From Paramecium octaurelia (lineage: Eukaryota; Ciliophora; Oligohymenophorea; Peniculida; Parameciidae), in NCBI GenBank assembly GCA_905182995.1, contig CAJJDP010000042.1, positions 116,417 through 180,416 of the forward strand: DNA of 64,000 bases, given 5' to 3'. A program made the translations under genes and the position numbers. This document shows positions 12,741 through 26,733 of the stretch, piece by piece. Positions within the stretch are counted from its first letter, which is position 1, and each line of letters begins with the position of its first letter. The notes beneath the pieces are model-generated. The model searched no databases and was not told the DNA's origin. It was given only the letters and a program-made list of their open reading frames with translations.

Positions 12741-15705
12741 TGCATTTTCGTTCTCCTTGATTGATCAATTTTTGTTGTGATAAATGTGATTTTCTTACAT
12801 GTTGTTTTATGTTTTTGTAAGATAGGCTTTTAGAATTCCTAAATTTCCTAAAAGGGATGCTCCTTTGTTCAGCATTAAGAATTTATATATCTCAAAATAC
12901 GTAAATGAGATCAAGGTGGTCAATTTAATGTAGTTCCCTATAAAAAATAATATTTCTCTAAAACTATTTATATGAAGAAGGATTTTACTTAAGTGAGTTC
13001 AAGAACTAGACCATAGTCGGTTAGTTTTAATACTGCTAAACGAAAAAACTTCTACTTTGTTAATGATTTATTGCTAATTTTACTTAATAAATTTAGAGTT
13101 TAGATTTTCATTCAATTACTTCTCACATTTTTTAGATATCAATATTCTTCATTTTAATATATTCAAGGAAGATTCACTAAAAAGGCAGACCATTTAATTA
13201 TAATAAAAAATAAGAAAAATTAGATAAGTCAAGAGTTGAATATTCTATCCCATGTTTTTTTATTCCATAATCAAAGAAAATCAAAGGAATATAGATCAAA
13301 ACCTAATATTATTTCCAATAAAAAAAAAAAGGCATTTATTTGAATATCAAGATTTATATCAAATTATAAATTAGCATTGTAAAAAATAGGACTTAAATTA
13401 AATTAAGCACTACAATTTTTGAGATATTCACTAAATTTTCAGTCATACAAATCCTTTTAATACACCAAATTGAATTATTAAACTGCTGAAATTAAGGAAA
13501 ACAAACATTTAAATAATATTAGCTTTCACTTAAATAAGGCCTTTATATGATTAGATATCCTAAAGACACATAATAAAATTTATACCCTTTTGGTTGCCAA
13601 ATTTCAATTCAGATTAGCATATTTTAGATCATTCTTTACACCTAGGATTTTCTTCAATAAATAAGACAGTCTAATAAGAATTCTGTTATTGTTATTATTA
13701 TATATGATTTCTAAAACAATAATTGAAACTTAAAATTAACATGATAAGATTTTCTCCAATTTCAATTGTTATTACTTTATTATTAATAGGAGAAAATACA
13801 AACAAAAAAGTTAGTCAAATGCATAGAATAACATAATTCAATAACAAAATAATTTCTTCTTAATGAATAAATGCTTGATCATTAAAGTATTTTTCTGATA
13901 AATGTAATAATTCGAATATTTGAAAGGAGGAAGATAGAGACCTTAAATGATCTAACATGATGGAAGATGGCTTTTCATAAATAAACTTGAGATATTGTGG
14001 AAGGATTAATATAGATTAACAATATAATAATCTTATGTTGAATAATATTTCACTATGGATGGCCTCCTGGTAATTCAAGGTCCATACTAGTAATTTTCCT
14101 CTTCTTGAGGTGAATATATAATATCCCAATTAATATAGTTAATTAAATTAGAGGTTTAAACTATTTTTTAGCATTCTCAAAGACTCTTTTCAGTTCTCAA
14201 AATTAAATTCCTTTGTTTTCAAATAATATAATGACGAATTCAAAACGCCTTTAATTCTCTTGTCGATTTTAAGTAAAAACCCTATGTTACCATCAAATTC
14301 ATATTTATTCTGCTGCCTCTTTTGGCTTGATCTTCTTTACCCTTTTTAAATCCAATCTTTCAGAATTTATATTATATTAGTAGAAGTAGCTTAAAATTAA
14401 GTTTAATTCTAGATGTTAATCATTATTACATATTGGCAGATTAATTGTTAATTTAATCTTTAATATTTCTTAGAATTGACTGTAAAATGTATCATCAATT
14501 ACAGTAAATCAAATTATATTAATTATCAATATTGTTAGCCAAATTCCATCAATATAACTACCTTAAAGTATTAATTTTCTGAGGGCAGATCATTCTGAAA
14601 TTTCCTTTAATAGTAATTAATATAGTTTTCAAAAAATTGTTTTAAACCTTTGGAAATCAAATATTTCATAATTCATTCGCCAATTTCATCTATTATTTAA
14701 TATTTTCATTAAATTAATAATTAATGACCTAGTTTGATTAACATTCAATTAAAAATGATATCAAATTTCAATTTACCATTTTTTTTATATGTTTTCGTTC
14801 CCTAAAGGTACAGCATCTCTATAAATCAAATTATGAATTGTAATTTCAAAGAAAATATGGGGTTTCATAACATCAAGATATTCAGAATCAATTTTTCATC
14901 ATCACTTAATACTTATGCTTTCTCCTATTTTACCTGGTATATGTAAAACTTATTTTGAATATAACAACTTTCATATATTAAATTATTGATAAAAAAGTCA
15001 AAGTTAACTGATGGGTATCAAGTTTCTAAATAGATTAAAATTAAGCAACGATGACATTTATGTTAAATTAATTTTGAATTCATAATATGTTCATAATAGC
15101 TATTTTTAAATATCAAAAATGATATGTATGATAATATTGTAATATTTCTCCAAAATTCCATTACCTCAATGATTTCTATGCTATTAGAAAAATTAATTTT
15201 GAATATCATTTCATAAAATTGTACCAATCAATCAGCCTAGGAGATGATTGGAATTGAATGAAAGTTTGTTATTTTTTTTTCACAAAAATTAATAATTATT
15301 GAGGATTACCTGATCATTATTGAATTTTGTGGTTTTAATATTTTTAAATTTAAAAACAATATAAATTTGAAATAATTTAAGATAATTTCAATATCTTTAC
15401 CATAAATCAAATTTTATGAAAAAACTTTGGAGTATTACATCAATAGTCCAGGAAGAACAAAAGAATGAAACTTAAATTTGCTGATTTTATTAATATTTTT
15501 TTTTGTTAATCAATTAGTTGATTTTAAATAACAATATATTGAATTTCATGAAAATTATTTAAATCATGAATATACTTAGAGAGTTCTATTTTAATTTAAA
15601 ATTGCATAATAAATAAGAGAAACAAACATTATTACAAAGTTTTATTAAACCAAACACAATAAGTTATAATACTAGGTTTGCTATATATTATATTTTTTTA
15701 TACAT
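12741..15705. other. Long AT-rich stretch, nothing recognised
   Basis: About 3 kb with very high A+T content, frequent TGA in all frames and no recognisable coding piece, RNA gene or tandem repeat. Very unusual for a Paramecium macronuclear chromosome, where spacers are normally a few hundred bases. Confidence 0.5.
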
Positions 15706-16155
15706 TCATATAAATAACACTTCAAATATCTCACATTCTTCTATGTTTGGAGTTGATTACCCAAATAAATGTGTATTTTTAGCAACATGTTAATCTTCAC
15801 ACCAATAAGAATGTCCAAAGGTTGATGATCCACTTTAAAAATCTGATCCGATGTACAAATCATGGCCAGCACCAAATATAGGTCCATATGATTAGTTGCA
15901 GTGAATGGCATATGCTTATTGGTCTCTCTTTACAGGATATATTTCATCATGAGTATAAGAAAACAAGAAAGATGACAGTGTGTCGTCTTAAACATAAGAA
16001 TTTAAATTATAATTTCATTTACAAGGTGTATACCCGCCAATAATATATCTACTTTTAGATTAAATATCATTAACAAATTTGATTTGCCTTTTACTTTGCT
16101 CCTAAAGTTAAACCCACTCAATCCATCCCTATTACTTAAAAATATTGGTTTAAGA
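15706..16155 (-). pseudogene. TLDc-domain gene remnant with TGA in place of Trp
   Basis: The minus-strand translation matches the TLDc domain (TBC/LysM-associated, found in oxidation-resistance proteins and abundant in ciliates). The order is: SNRDGLSGFNFRSKVKGKS, then after a frame change RYIIGGYTPCK, then SSFLFSYTHDEIYPVKRDQQ, the CNQSYGPIFGAGHDLYIGSD signature, and the C-terminal IEECEIFEV before the TGA at 15706-15708. The residue after GGYTPCK is TGA, where the family normally has Trp (TGG). One frameshift and this nonsense codon show it is dead. The upstream N-terminal half is missing or unrecognisable. Confidence 0.8.
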
Positions 16156-19100
16156 CAACATATTCTTTTATTCTATGTTGATTCAATTTTGTTAATTATT
16201 TTTAACTTATAATAGTCAGACAATATTTGCTCTTCAAAATATAGAAGTTAAGAAAGATCCATAAGTTCTGATTTGCAATGATCTATCGTTTTAAATTATT
16301 CATTGAACTTTAAAGATTATATACATTATTCCTCATTTAAATTCTTCGTCTCTCGTTTTATTCCATTTAATATATTAAGCAAAACTATATTCAATTCTTT
16401 ACAATTATTTTTATTAAGATCTAATATGTATTAATGGAGACCCCTTTCATTCTACTCAATTTTTTAATTATTGATTGAATCTCCAATTTATTCAATGTTT
16501 CCTATTAATTATTTAAATTAATCTAAATTAATGATCTTATTATTGATATTTAGCAATTCATTCCTAAATGAATTAAATTTTATTGACTCGTATCTAAGCG
16601 ACCATATTTAGGCTCCTAAGCACACTCTTAACAAATTAATTCTGTCTAGTTTTATCCTAATTTGATGTAAAATAGAAATTGATCTTCGTGTTTAAAGAAG
16701 GGGATTTTTTTCATTTTCTATTACTTTCCGTTTCTCAAATTATTAATTTCTTCAAGAAATCCTCATCATTAAAACCTGATTATAGTGTAAAATTTTTATA
16801 TTATTTTTTTTTAATTGATCTTAGAACAACATTCTTAATTTATGAAATTTTATAAAATATTATCAAATATGTAATTACTTGGCAGTAATAAAAAATACTA
16901 CAAATATTGTGTGAGGTTTTGAGAATTTAAAAACAACTTATTCAGGCTATATTAGAAAAAAACATGTTAGTTTAGAGGTATGTTAAAGATGAGATTTTTA
17001 ATTATTAAATTTTCAATGTAATAGACGAAAAAATGGAGATACATATACCTAATCTGATCACAAAAATCAGTAGATGATCTGAGTTTGCATAGATAGTAAA
17101 TGCCCGTATTAAGGCCTAATTGTAATATTTTCTTATCTGACATGGCTAAAATCTCAAAAAATTAGAACCTCATCTAGAGGCTTTTCTCTTCTTCTCGAAC
17201 TGTAAATTTTTGAGTAAATGAATTTTTTAATTATTAGGAATCTCTTAAACATAAATATGTATATTAGTGAGGAGTAGTAAGCCATTTAGCTTCTAAGAGA
17301 AAGCAGTCTAATTTTATTTTGTTAAATAAAAGAAATTGGACACCTATTTAAATTAGAACTCACTTATGACCAATATTCATTCAAGACTTATAGATTCTTT
17401 AGTAATTATTGATTGTCCTAATTATGAAATTGAATTCTATTTCCTATAATTATAATGAAATATTCAATCACATGGTTCTATTATGCTTGCGAAGTTCCTA
17501 TTCCTTTTTGTTCATTTAGATGACTTTTTGTATTGATGGAAAATGCAGAGACTTGTTTTTAATATACATATCCTCCATAATTAAGAAACTTTATTGTACA
17601 TGAATTTTCAAGATGAAAACTAATGGAAATGTGAAATGGTTATCAGATCCTATATGAAAGAAGCCAGATGAAAATTTTAAATAAAAACAAAATGTGAATA
17701 TTTATCAAAAAATGTTAATGTTAACAAAATCAAGAAATATTTCGAAAAGATTCTTTGAAGATGTATAATACAACCACTAGTGATTGAAGCAATAAATAGA
17801 AGTACCAAAAATTGAAAATAATTCAAAAGAGTTATGGTAATTGATTTGTAATTTGAGAATAGCAAAATAAGTCAAACTATATCACATCATATCATCTACT
17901 AAATGTATATGACTATGGAAATTAGAAACGACGAGAATACAAAAAAAATCTATATATGTCAAGGTATTTCGATAAATCTGTATTTATATAGATGGGTGAT
18001 GTGCAGAAATATAATATAAAAACTTTATAATCAATGTATAGATATTTAATGAATGAAGAATCACCTGAAGAACTATATATTATTGCTGCAAATTATTGAA
18101 GAAATGAGGTTGAGTGGAAGTGGAAAAGATTGTTCATGATTACTTATTCAAGAGCAAATTTAAGAGAAATTTTGTTTAATATCTCAAACTGCATTTAAGA
18201 AGTGCAAGACAATTAAGTTCAAAAAAATAAATCTTAAATAGTTTACTATACCCTGTTTTTTATTCTGAATGCATACTTTTGTCATTTTTATAAGTCTAGA
18301 ACGAATGTAATTTTTAATATTACTCCTTAATAGCACATATCACCAGGCTATTTTGGTATTTCCTCTACTTGCATTTTATTTTAATGATTGGATAAAATAT
18401 TATTTTATGATCTTAAATTTTAATTTAAATAACAAAGATCCAAAATTTTAGGTATAGTCTCTTAAAATGATAGTTTTTTAAATATATAATAACAGCTTTA
18501 TCTTCTCATCTCCAAATATTTGTTCATCAGTTTAATTATAAGTTACAATTTGTGCAAATCAGCGTTATCAAAATATTCTAAAAACAAAATTTATTTCCTC
18601 TTCCCAATTATCCAAGTGATTAATTGTAATAAAGTTGTTTTCTATTCCTAATTATTTGGTATATAGATTCATCTGTTTATGATTTAAATCTTTTGCTATC
18701 TTAACAATCATTAGTAAATTACCTTCATTTTTAGAGAATTAGATTTTTTTTGAATATATAAAATCTTCTTTCATTCACCATCACAGATTACACAATTTTC
18801 CTGGACTAATTTGCCCTATTATAATAATATATTGATTAACATATACCAAGTGGATTTAACTAGTTTCACAGCTAATCATCATATCAAGTTCCATTTTGCA
18901 ATTAAATTAACTTTTTTAGAATCTTATATTTGATGGTAAAGTATTTAATTATAAAATCAAACACATTTGGATTTAAGTCTATATCATAATCTTTAGATTT
19001 ACTTTATATTGAATATTTTAGTGTCTAAATACTTATTGGTATGAAATTAAGAAAATATTGAGGAATATCTATTCAATCTAATTTGATTTATTTTAAAGGA

Positions 19101-20089
19101 GATTATGTTTTACAAAGTGAAATTAATTTGAGAAAAAAATGATTCTCTATTTAATCAGATATTTACAATTAACAAAATTTTAAGAACCCTGAGAAATAAC
19201 AGTTTATTTCTTCTACATTTGATTCATCAAATAATTTTTAACAAGTAGGCATTATAATTTAAGTCAGCTTTATCAAAGAAATATTTACATCAATTTGAGT
19301 TTAGTTGTACTGTTTTATAAGAAAAATATTAATAAGAACAATTAAATTCTACTCTGTTAAGAAGAAGAAGAAGAACATAAATTATTTAAATCTCATTATT
19401 TTTAAATTAATTACAGTGATTTATTATACTTTTCTGTTTTAGCTTTTGATTCCAATATTAATAAAAATTAAGAATTAATAATAAAATTAGAAAGATTAAA
19501 AATGCCTTATATTTAGAAAACTACAATCATATGAGTTATCTATCTACGAAATTCAAATGAAAAGTGGAGAAGTATTTAAGCTTTTTTAAACCAAATTGAA
19601 CTAAAGTTGATATTTTCACAGACACTCAATATAAAATTTTCAACAAAAGATGGAAAAATGAAATTTAATTTCTATAAATCAACTTCAGGATCAATATAAA
19701 GTTATGGCGATATTTGGTAAAGAATTAAGATACTTATAAAGATATTAAGTAATTTACTGTTTTAATTTTGATAAGTTTGTTACGAATGTATTGATATCTA
19801 AATTTAAATTCAAAAGAAAATTAATAAAACTATTCCAAGATTTTCTGGACACATATTACAGGCTCTATTTTTAATCTCATTTATTAAAAATTTTGTATAA
19901 ATCTCACTGTCCAATAACAATTTAATTACTTATATTATTTATAGGTCTGCATCCTTAAATTCCTATTAACCTAAGTTTGCTAATTGTATTTAATTTAACT
20001 TTTAATTTTGAAACCTTAATTATAACATTAAGAATACTTGGTTTGTCTCAAGCCTACTATACATTCATTACTACAAGAAGCTAAGGTAG
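16156..20089. other. Long AT-rich stretch, nothing recognised
   Basis: Nearly 4 kb without a recognisable gene, RNA or repeat. Only short open frames of random composition are seen. A small GAA-type run lies at about 19362-19376. Confidence 0.5.
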
Positions 20090-20912
20090 TACTATTAGGT
20101 GAGTAGCTAATTTACTTTACTTCCCTCTTACTTTAGATTACTTAAATTAATTTTCCTGTTTTCACATCACAAAATCGAATGGAACGGTCATCGCTGCAAG
20201 ACGCTAATGATTTTTCATCTGAAAAAAACAAAACTGAATTTACCTTACTATAATTACCATTTATTTTATAACCTCATCTATTTTTAAATTCCTCCACTTA
20301 CAATTAAATAATTTGGCTTAATTCATATTGATTCCACTAATAATGACATTGTCAAATACTGTTCCGCTTAAGTCACATCGAACAAAAGTTGCTCCTCTAA
20401 GTGAAGTATTTCTTATTTTAATATTTTGAAAAGATTATTACTTTAAATCAACTTTAATTTAAACAAGTAAATGAAGAGAATTTGATCCGCACTATATGTA
20501 CCTCTCATCAAAGGCAGTTAGATGAACTAATAATTTTAATAATTCTATGATCTTTTATCTTAGGATATTTTTGCGATAAGATCTTATTTAATTTCCTCTT
20601 ATTTATCTAAAGAGTAATTTTGTTCACTAAATTCATGATCTTTAATTTTTTTGAGAACATCTGTTATTCTGTTAAGGTTATTCTATCCAACATAAAGCAT
20701 CTATTCCTTGTCTGTACTGAAAAAATTTCTCCCTTCAATGTTTGCTACCCAACTTATCTTTGATTTTGGACTTAAGCAAGAAATTCTATACAGTCCTAAA
20801 TTTTCTCCCTTTTGAATATTTTTATCAGAATAGGTAAAATTGATTCATAAGTAGATTTAGAAAAATCCAAAATCCCATACAAATCTTCATTCTCCACTTT
20901 TTCAGAATTCAT
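20090..20912 (-). pseudogene. Truncated WD40-family gene, N-terminal part
   Basis: Starts at an ATG at 20912 (MNSEKVENEDLYGILDF) and follows the N-terminal region of the intact gene at 28981-31620 piece by piece: the FKREKIQDCIEFLAQVQNQ helix, the DVLKKIKDHEFSEQNYSLD segment, the NTSLRGATFVRCDLSGTVFD pentapeptide-like segment, and one WD40 repeat (SLASCSDDRSIRF). At least three frameshifts are needed to follow it, and the sequence ends inside the first WD40 repeats. It is a broken paralogue of the intact copy. Confidence 0.85.
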
Positions 20913-21169
20913 TTTATTCTAAAAAAATAATAATATCTAATACCTAATATAAATGTTAGAAAATAAATCAGAAAAGGTTTCTTCCAAATTTTAGTTAGGA
21001 ACAAAATCAAACTTTAATATCCAATTTGATTGCTTATAAATACAACCTTTTATTCTTCTTAGCAGTTTGCCAATTTAATACTTTATCAATTCCACTTAAG
21101 CATAATAAAATAAAATTTAGATTGTGAATAAGGAATATAAAGTATAATTAATTCTCAAAAATTTAAGTT

Positions 21170-22360
21170 ATGTTTATTCAATATTTGCTTCACAAATTCA
21201 TAAGTTTAAGTCATAAGAACCTTAATTATTGCTTGATTAGTTTAATTGAGGATTTTGATTTATTTGTGCAAAGAAGTGTTAGAAATAATAGAAATCCCTT
21301 GGTAATATTAGAGAAAATGTTTCTTCCTTTTCAGTCAGCAATTATGGCTCAACATGAGAAGCAAGATGCCTTAATAATAGAACGATTTATACTTCATAGT
21401 CATTTTTAACTTAAAATAGAGAAAAATAATAAATATCTAAAAGAACACATACTTTATCTGAATAAAATAGTAAAGCTCATCTAAATTGGAAAAATATTAA
21501 ATAAAAAAATACTTCAAGTTTATCCAAATAATTATTAATATCCATTAGTACTCATAAGGCATCTTGAGTTTGTATGAATAAAATTTTTCATTAGAGATAA
21601 TAGCTGCTTATCTAAAATATCCAAAACCTTAAATATATTTATTTCTTAGACATTCTAATGAATTTGGTCCAAAAGAGAAGAATTTTCTTTTCTAAAAGAG
21701 CATGCTATTGGTATTTTAGATGATAGAACAATTGGAGAGCTATTTATTATATAGCAGTTAGAACGTGTACAATATGTTTTTGAAATTTATTTAACATCAA
21801 TGCTTAAGAATTAAGTTTAAGCTTTCATAAAGTATATGAGAAGAATCGGTATATCTTATAAATAAGTTCCCTTAAAATCTTTACAATCTTTGAAACAAAC
21901 TACCAGCAATAATATCCAAGAGTATTGTAGGGCCACTTTTAAAAATAATGGATATTCACTGCTTTTCTCGATGAAACAATGTTTGGGCAGTCTTAAAGCA
22001 ATTTTAACTGCTGGCAGATAGCTAATGCAAATACAAAATAGAGACAATTTTTCAAAGTTAATGAATGCATGAATCTTTTCGGATGCATAGGTGATAAACC
22101 ATTCATTAGAATTAAATAATATTTGAGACTGGACTGGAAATAAATTTATTTTTGGTTTATATTTTGACTCATAATAGAAGCCAAAAATATTTAAGGATAA
22201 CAAATTCTGCATAGTAAAGGGTAACGATTCATTGTTTTAAAACTAATTGTTTAATAAATTACCAAGAATATTAGTATTTATTTCTCCTTCCTTAAAATCC
22301 TAAATTTAACCAAATAGAAAAAATTTGGGGAATAAGGAATTAAAATGTTTAAAAAGTGAA
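21170..22360 (+). pseudogene. Decayed gene, unrecognised
   Basis: A plus-strand frame from the ATG at 21170 (MFIQYLLHKFISLSHKNL, LVILEKMFLPFQSAIMAQHE) is open for about 130 codons. After a frame change a second protein-like piece follows (EHAIGILDDRTIGELFIIQQ, RVQYVFEIYLTSMLKNQVQA, KNNGYSLLFSMKQCLGSLKA) until a TGA near 22067. A 23-nt GT...AG candidate intron near 21571 does not restore the frame. The helical, hydrophobic composition gives no family assignment. Confidence 0.5.
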
Positions 22361-23189
22361 CCGTTAACAAATTAAGCCTTGTAAAACACTTAATTCAAAT
22401 TAAATCAATTTAATTATCTAATCTATCTGAATATTCCAGTTTGCACATAATTTCCTGCGAGGACTGTAACTGCCAGAGTCATTTTAGCAAATTTCCTGGA
22501 AAAAATCTAAAAAAATTTCCCTGAAAGACCAAAGTCTCAGAAAGGCTGATTAGGTCTTAACTATTATGATTTGATCTAGGCCTTCAATTTGTTGAGAACA
22601 TTCTAAGTACTAATTAATTGTTGGTGAACTTATCTATATTCAATAAGTTTAGATAAATGAATTCCACACCTATTAGAAATTTTATGTAAACTTCTTTTTC
22701 AATACAACCATGTAAAATTCTATTTACATTTATTGCATTTTATTCTTGCCACTTCATTAGATCAGACTATTCATAAAGAGAATTTACATATATATCAAAA
22801 CTTTATTTAAATTAATGATTAAGGTATATCTCGATTTGTTAGATTTAAATTTAGAGTCATAATTATTGTCTTGGCTTGTTGCTTTTATGATGAATTAGAT
22901 GGACAAAAATTATGGTATTGTAGGCCCTAAATATGTGTTCTTATTATTTTCTCCTCTTAATACTTTTATTCTAATTTAAGGATTTATACTATCTAATAAT
23001 ATTAGGCTCTGATCTTGGTGCAAATATATATATATATATAGCTGAGAACTTAAAGTTGTTCTAAAGGATAATTATATTACTACAAATATTATCTAAAATC
23101 AATTACTTCTGTATTTTTATGAGGGTTTTATCAATATTTATAATATATCATACTAATCCAATTTAAGTCATCTAAATCTACAACTAATT
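22361..23189. other. No gene seen; short AT microsatellite
   Basis: AT-rich spacer. A short (TA)n run lies at about 23025-23040. Confidence 0.5.
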
Positions 23190-23335
23190 TTTTAGAGCTG
23201 GAAGCCTATTGTAAAAACTAGATGGTCAAATTGGAATTGTTACATCAATTGCTTATTCTAGTGATGGTAAACACTTGTCACTGGTAACTATGATATCTCA
23301 ATTGGACAAACCTTTTAAAAACAGCTAAATTATCA
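23190..23335 (+). pseudogene. WD40-repeat gene fragment
   Basis: A single WD40 repeat of the same family as the intact gene: KLDGQIGIVTSIAYSSDGKH, followed after a frameshift by TGNYDISIGQTF. Flanking sequence has no further repeats, so only a relic of one blade remains. Confidence 0.7.
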
Positions 23336-25479
23336 ATAAATTAATATTTATACTTCTTTTTCATTTCTTGTTTTATATGCTTTTCTAATTAAAGGCTCAT
23401 TTACTTTTGTTATTTCCACTGTGTAGTTTGATTTTTTTTTTGAGAAATTTTATAAAGATAGATGTTGTGAAATTAGGAGAAATATTTTAACTTTCTTAAT
23501 AATTTTTGAATCAATAATTACTTAAGGGAAATTAGAAATTCTAATAGAAAATAATAATACATCAGAATTCATACTAAAAATCTCTTACTATCATTTTTGA
23601 TTTATAAAAGACCGTTTACTAGGATTTGATACTTCATTTGGAGAAAATTTAATATAACTGTAATGATAGAGGGAGATTCAATTATCAAAAGAATTAATGA
23701 TTTTAGAATAATTACCATATATCATTATAACAAACGACATAAAATTTATAAATTAGCTATATTGAAATTATTAATAAAATAATATTTATTTTTGAATTAT
23801 AAGATTTCGAATTTAAATTGTAAAGAGGATGATTCTCGAAAAATATATAGAAATTATCAAGATTCTTTTTGGATTCATTTAGATCAACATGATAGAGTAA
23901 TTTAAAGTAAATAAGTGTTTTATTATTTAACATAAGAATTAACTTTTAAGAATAATTTCATTAAACTATTATGATAAACGCTATTTTATAGCCATGATGT
24001 ATGGCAGAATAAATATTCTTAATCTAAAAGTTCAGAAATAGAAGCTTATTATTCCATACTCCCTGAAAGTTATGATTAGAGTTTACAAATTTTAATGAAT
24101 TTATATATTTTTCACATAAAAGATCAAATAGTTTATTTTTAATTGTTTATGATATTTTTGGGCATTTATTTCAGTTGGCACACATTAAATAATTAATATA
24201 TTTACTAATTTTCATTAATAAATCAAGAAATAAACAACCAACCTAAAACATAAAAATAATTACAGTATTATCACAATAAACAGATAAAGAGGAACTATCA
24301 AAAAATTAGGCAACAAAAAAAAAGAAAAATGATTTTTGATTTAAGTATGAAATCTCGATATTCAATAACAGGACCAAATCCATATAAATATAAGGTGATA
24401 AATATTCATAATAGAAAAAAAGGGCTAAAGAAGCACACATGAATCATAGAAAGATATAACCATTTTAAAAGTCTTAAAATGAGAAAGAAGTGTGTAAAAT
24501 AAGTCGAAGAAAATATAAATCCAGAAATTAATAAGGATGAAGGATATATCGATCTGATTTATTATTTAGACCCCTACTTATGAAGTATCTCTACTGCTGG
24601 AGTAATATGGTAGGGACAGAAGCAAAAATCTTAAAAATGAGGATAGGTATTGGCCCAGGGATGCAAATTTGGGGATGTTTACAAATTTTAGCAATTTTTA
24701 TATATTTCATAATAATATTGATTTTTTCTAATAAATACTTCTATGACAAAAAAATGATGCATAGAGATCACAACATAAGCCCATAAACTGATTAAATTGT
24801 GCAAAATTAAACTTATTCTTTTGTAAAATAAATAATTTTAACCACAATTCAAACAAGAATTTTTCAAAATTTTCTATCGTTTAAACAGTCCTTTATTTTC
24901 TTGGATCTTTCATTTTCCCTTAAACAAATTTAATAAATCCATTAGTTTTTGAGTTAATACCATAAATCAAAAAAGTACCTCGCATTATTCATTACTAAGA
25001 AAACCTGTAACAAATTTTGAAGTGATTAAAATTGTAATAGTAAAACTGAAATAAACTAGAAATAAATTGATTCTTTATGAATATGTCTGATCTTCTCATC
25101 ATATTAGATGAAATTGATAGGTCCATAATAATTGATACCATGATGATTTATTTATCTGTGTAATATTAATCTATTCAAGATTTTCTAGTAGTTCCTCTGT
25201 GTATATTTCCTAAATCTTGGTACAAAAAACCTCAATTAGTTTTCAACAATTGACTCATTACCAGTATTGGTCTTACTCTGATAATCCTCCTAAGGAATCA
25301 AAATCTAGTGAGAGTATTAAGTTGATGTCTATAGTGATAAGTTAATTTTCAAATAAGAAGGTATCGGTCTTCTTTTTAATTCTATCAAGTCATAAAATCC
25401 TTCTTAATGGATTTTAGTTTATAATAATTTCATATCAAATCAATTAGACACTAAAATTATGGATTTTTCTAATTTTTCA
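23336..25479. other. Gene-poor stretch with one possible remnant
   Basis: Mostly AT-rich noise. At 24479-24786 (+) a frame starting MRKKCVKQVEENINPEINKD runs to LIYYLDPYL and meets a TGA. Another frame continues with a membrane-like segment (IWGCLQILAIFIYFIIILIF). This may be a decayed membrane protein, but the evidence is weak. Confidence 0.35.
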
Positions 25480-25484
25480 TAAGT

Positions 25485-26345
25485 TGATCCTTTTTTTTAA
25501 TAATAGTGAACTTGTCTATTTATGGAATTTAAAAACAGGGAAATAAATTTTGAAATTAATTGGTCATAATAAAGATTGGCAATACATTAGCATCTTCTAG
25601 TTGAGATAATCTATCCGTTTATGGAATGTTAAAACAGGATAATAAAAAGCAAAATTAGTTGGTCAATATAGCACAGTTTATACAGTCTGTTTCTCTCCTG
25701 ATGGTATCACATTAGCATCTTGTAGTGAAGATTAATCTATCCATTTATGGGATGTTAATACAAATAAATAAAAATGCAAATTATCTGGTCATACTGAACC
25801 CGTAAATTCAATTTGTTTTTCTCGAGATGGTAATACATTAACATCTGGTAGTGCAGATAACTCTATCCGTTTATGGGATGTTAAGACAGGATAATAAATG
25901 GTCAAATTGGATTGCCATTCGAATTCAGTCCAATCAGTCTGTTTCTCTCCTGATGGTACTAAATTAGCATCTGGTAGTTAAGATCAGTCAATATCTTTAT
26001 TGGATATTACAGTACTAAGTTAGCCTGTTGTAGTAATGAGAATTTGATTCATTTATGGGATATACAATTTGGACAAGAAATATTACCTTCAGAGAACTGT
26101 ATAAAGAAATTCTAGAATTATTTAAATCAACTTACATTTAAAACAACAATCTTACAGAAAGTGGTATTTTTCACCATTATTAGAATGTCTCTTATATTAC
26201 CATTCTTCGAATTTCCTAAAATCCAAATATAGAAGCTTAAGGAGCTTTAATCTTGAAAGGTGAATTTTTAAATTATTAAGGAGCAGATTTAAGATAATTA
26301 TTCAAGTCTAAAGGAAGTTTGACTTTAGAAACCTAGAAAAATTGA
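25485..26345 (+). pseudogene. Decayed WD40-family gene, C-terminal half
   Basis: About five WD40 blades with the family signature ([22 protein letters not shown]) are followed by the conserved C-terminal tail also present in the intact copy (AQGALILKGEFLNYQGADLR, then LFKSKGSLTLE and the TGA at 26343-26345). The 5' half is absent. Some blades have internal deletions (near 25570 and 26005), and frameshifts lie near 26040 and 26160. It is clearly a paralogue of the gene at 28981-31620 but in opposite orientation. Confidence 0.88.
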
Positions 26346-26733
26346 TTATTATTAAAAAACAAATAAATATTTGCTTAATCATCACCAAAATAAATTTCGC
26401 CGCTAACTAGGATATTGGAGCTGTTATTTTTCACAATCCTTTTTATAAATGTGATTATTAAGGATGTTAATCATACAGTCAAGTAAAAATTAATCAAACC
26501 CGTTGCTACAGACAAAATAATTTTAAAAAGAAATATTCCTAAAGAATTTTTTCATCTATTAACTATGAAATCCTTTCTGTAAATATACTTGATTAACATA
26601 TTTCTTACATATAAAATGTCATTCATATTTCTTAATTCTCAAAGAATAATTTTAATATTTCCTATGTAGAATTGCATTAATTAAATATATTTCACATTGG
26701 TTATGCTTTAGATTACAGGTGTATTTCGCTAAT

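Noticed and set aside
21856-22212. 118-codon minus-strand open frame in standard code
   Set aside because: The plus strand of the same region has better protein character and continuity with its flanks, so the minus frame is a shadow.
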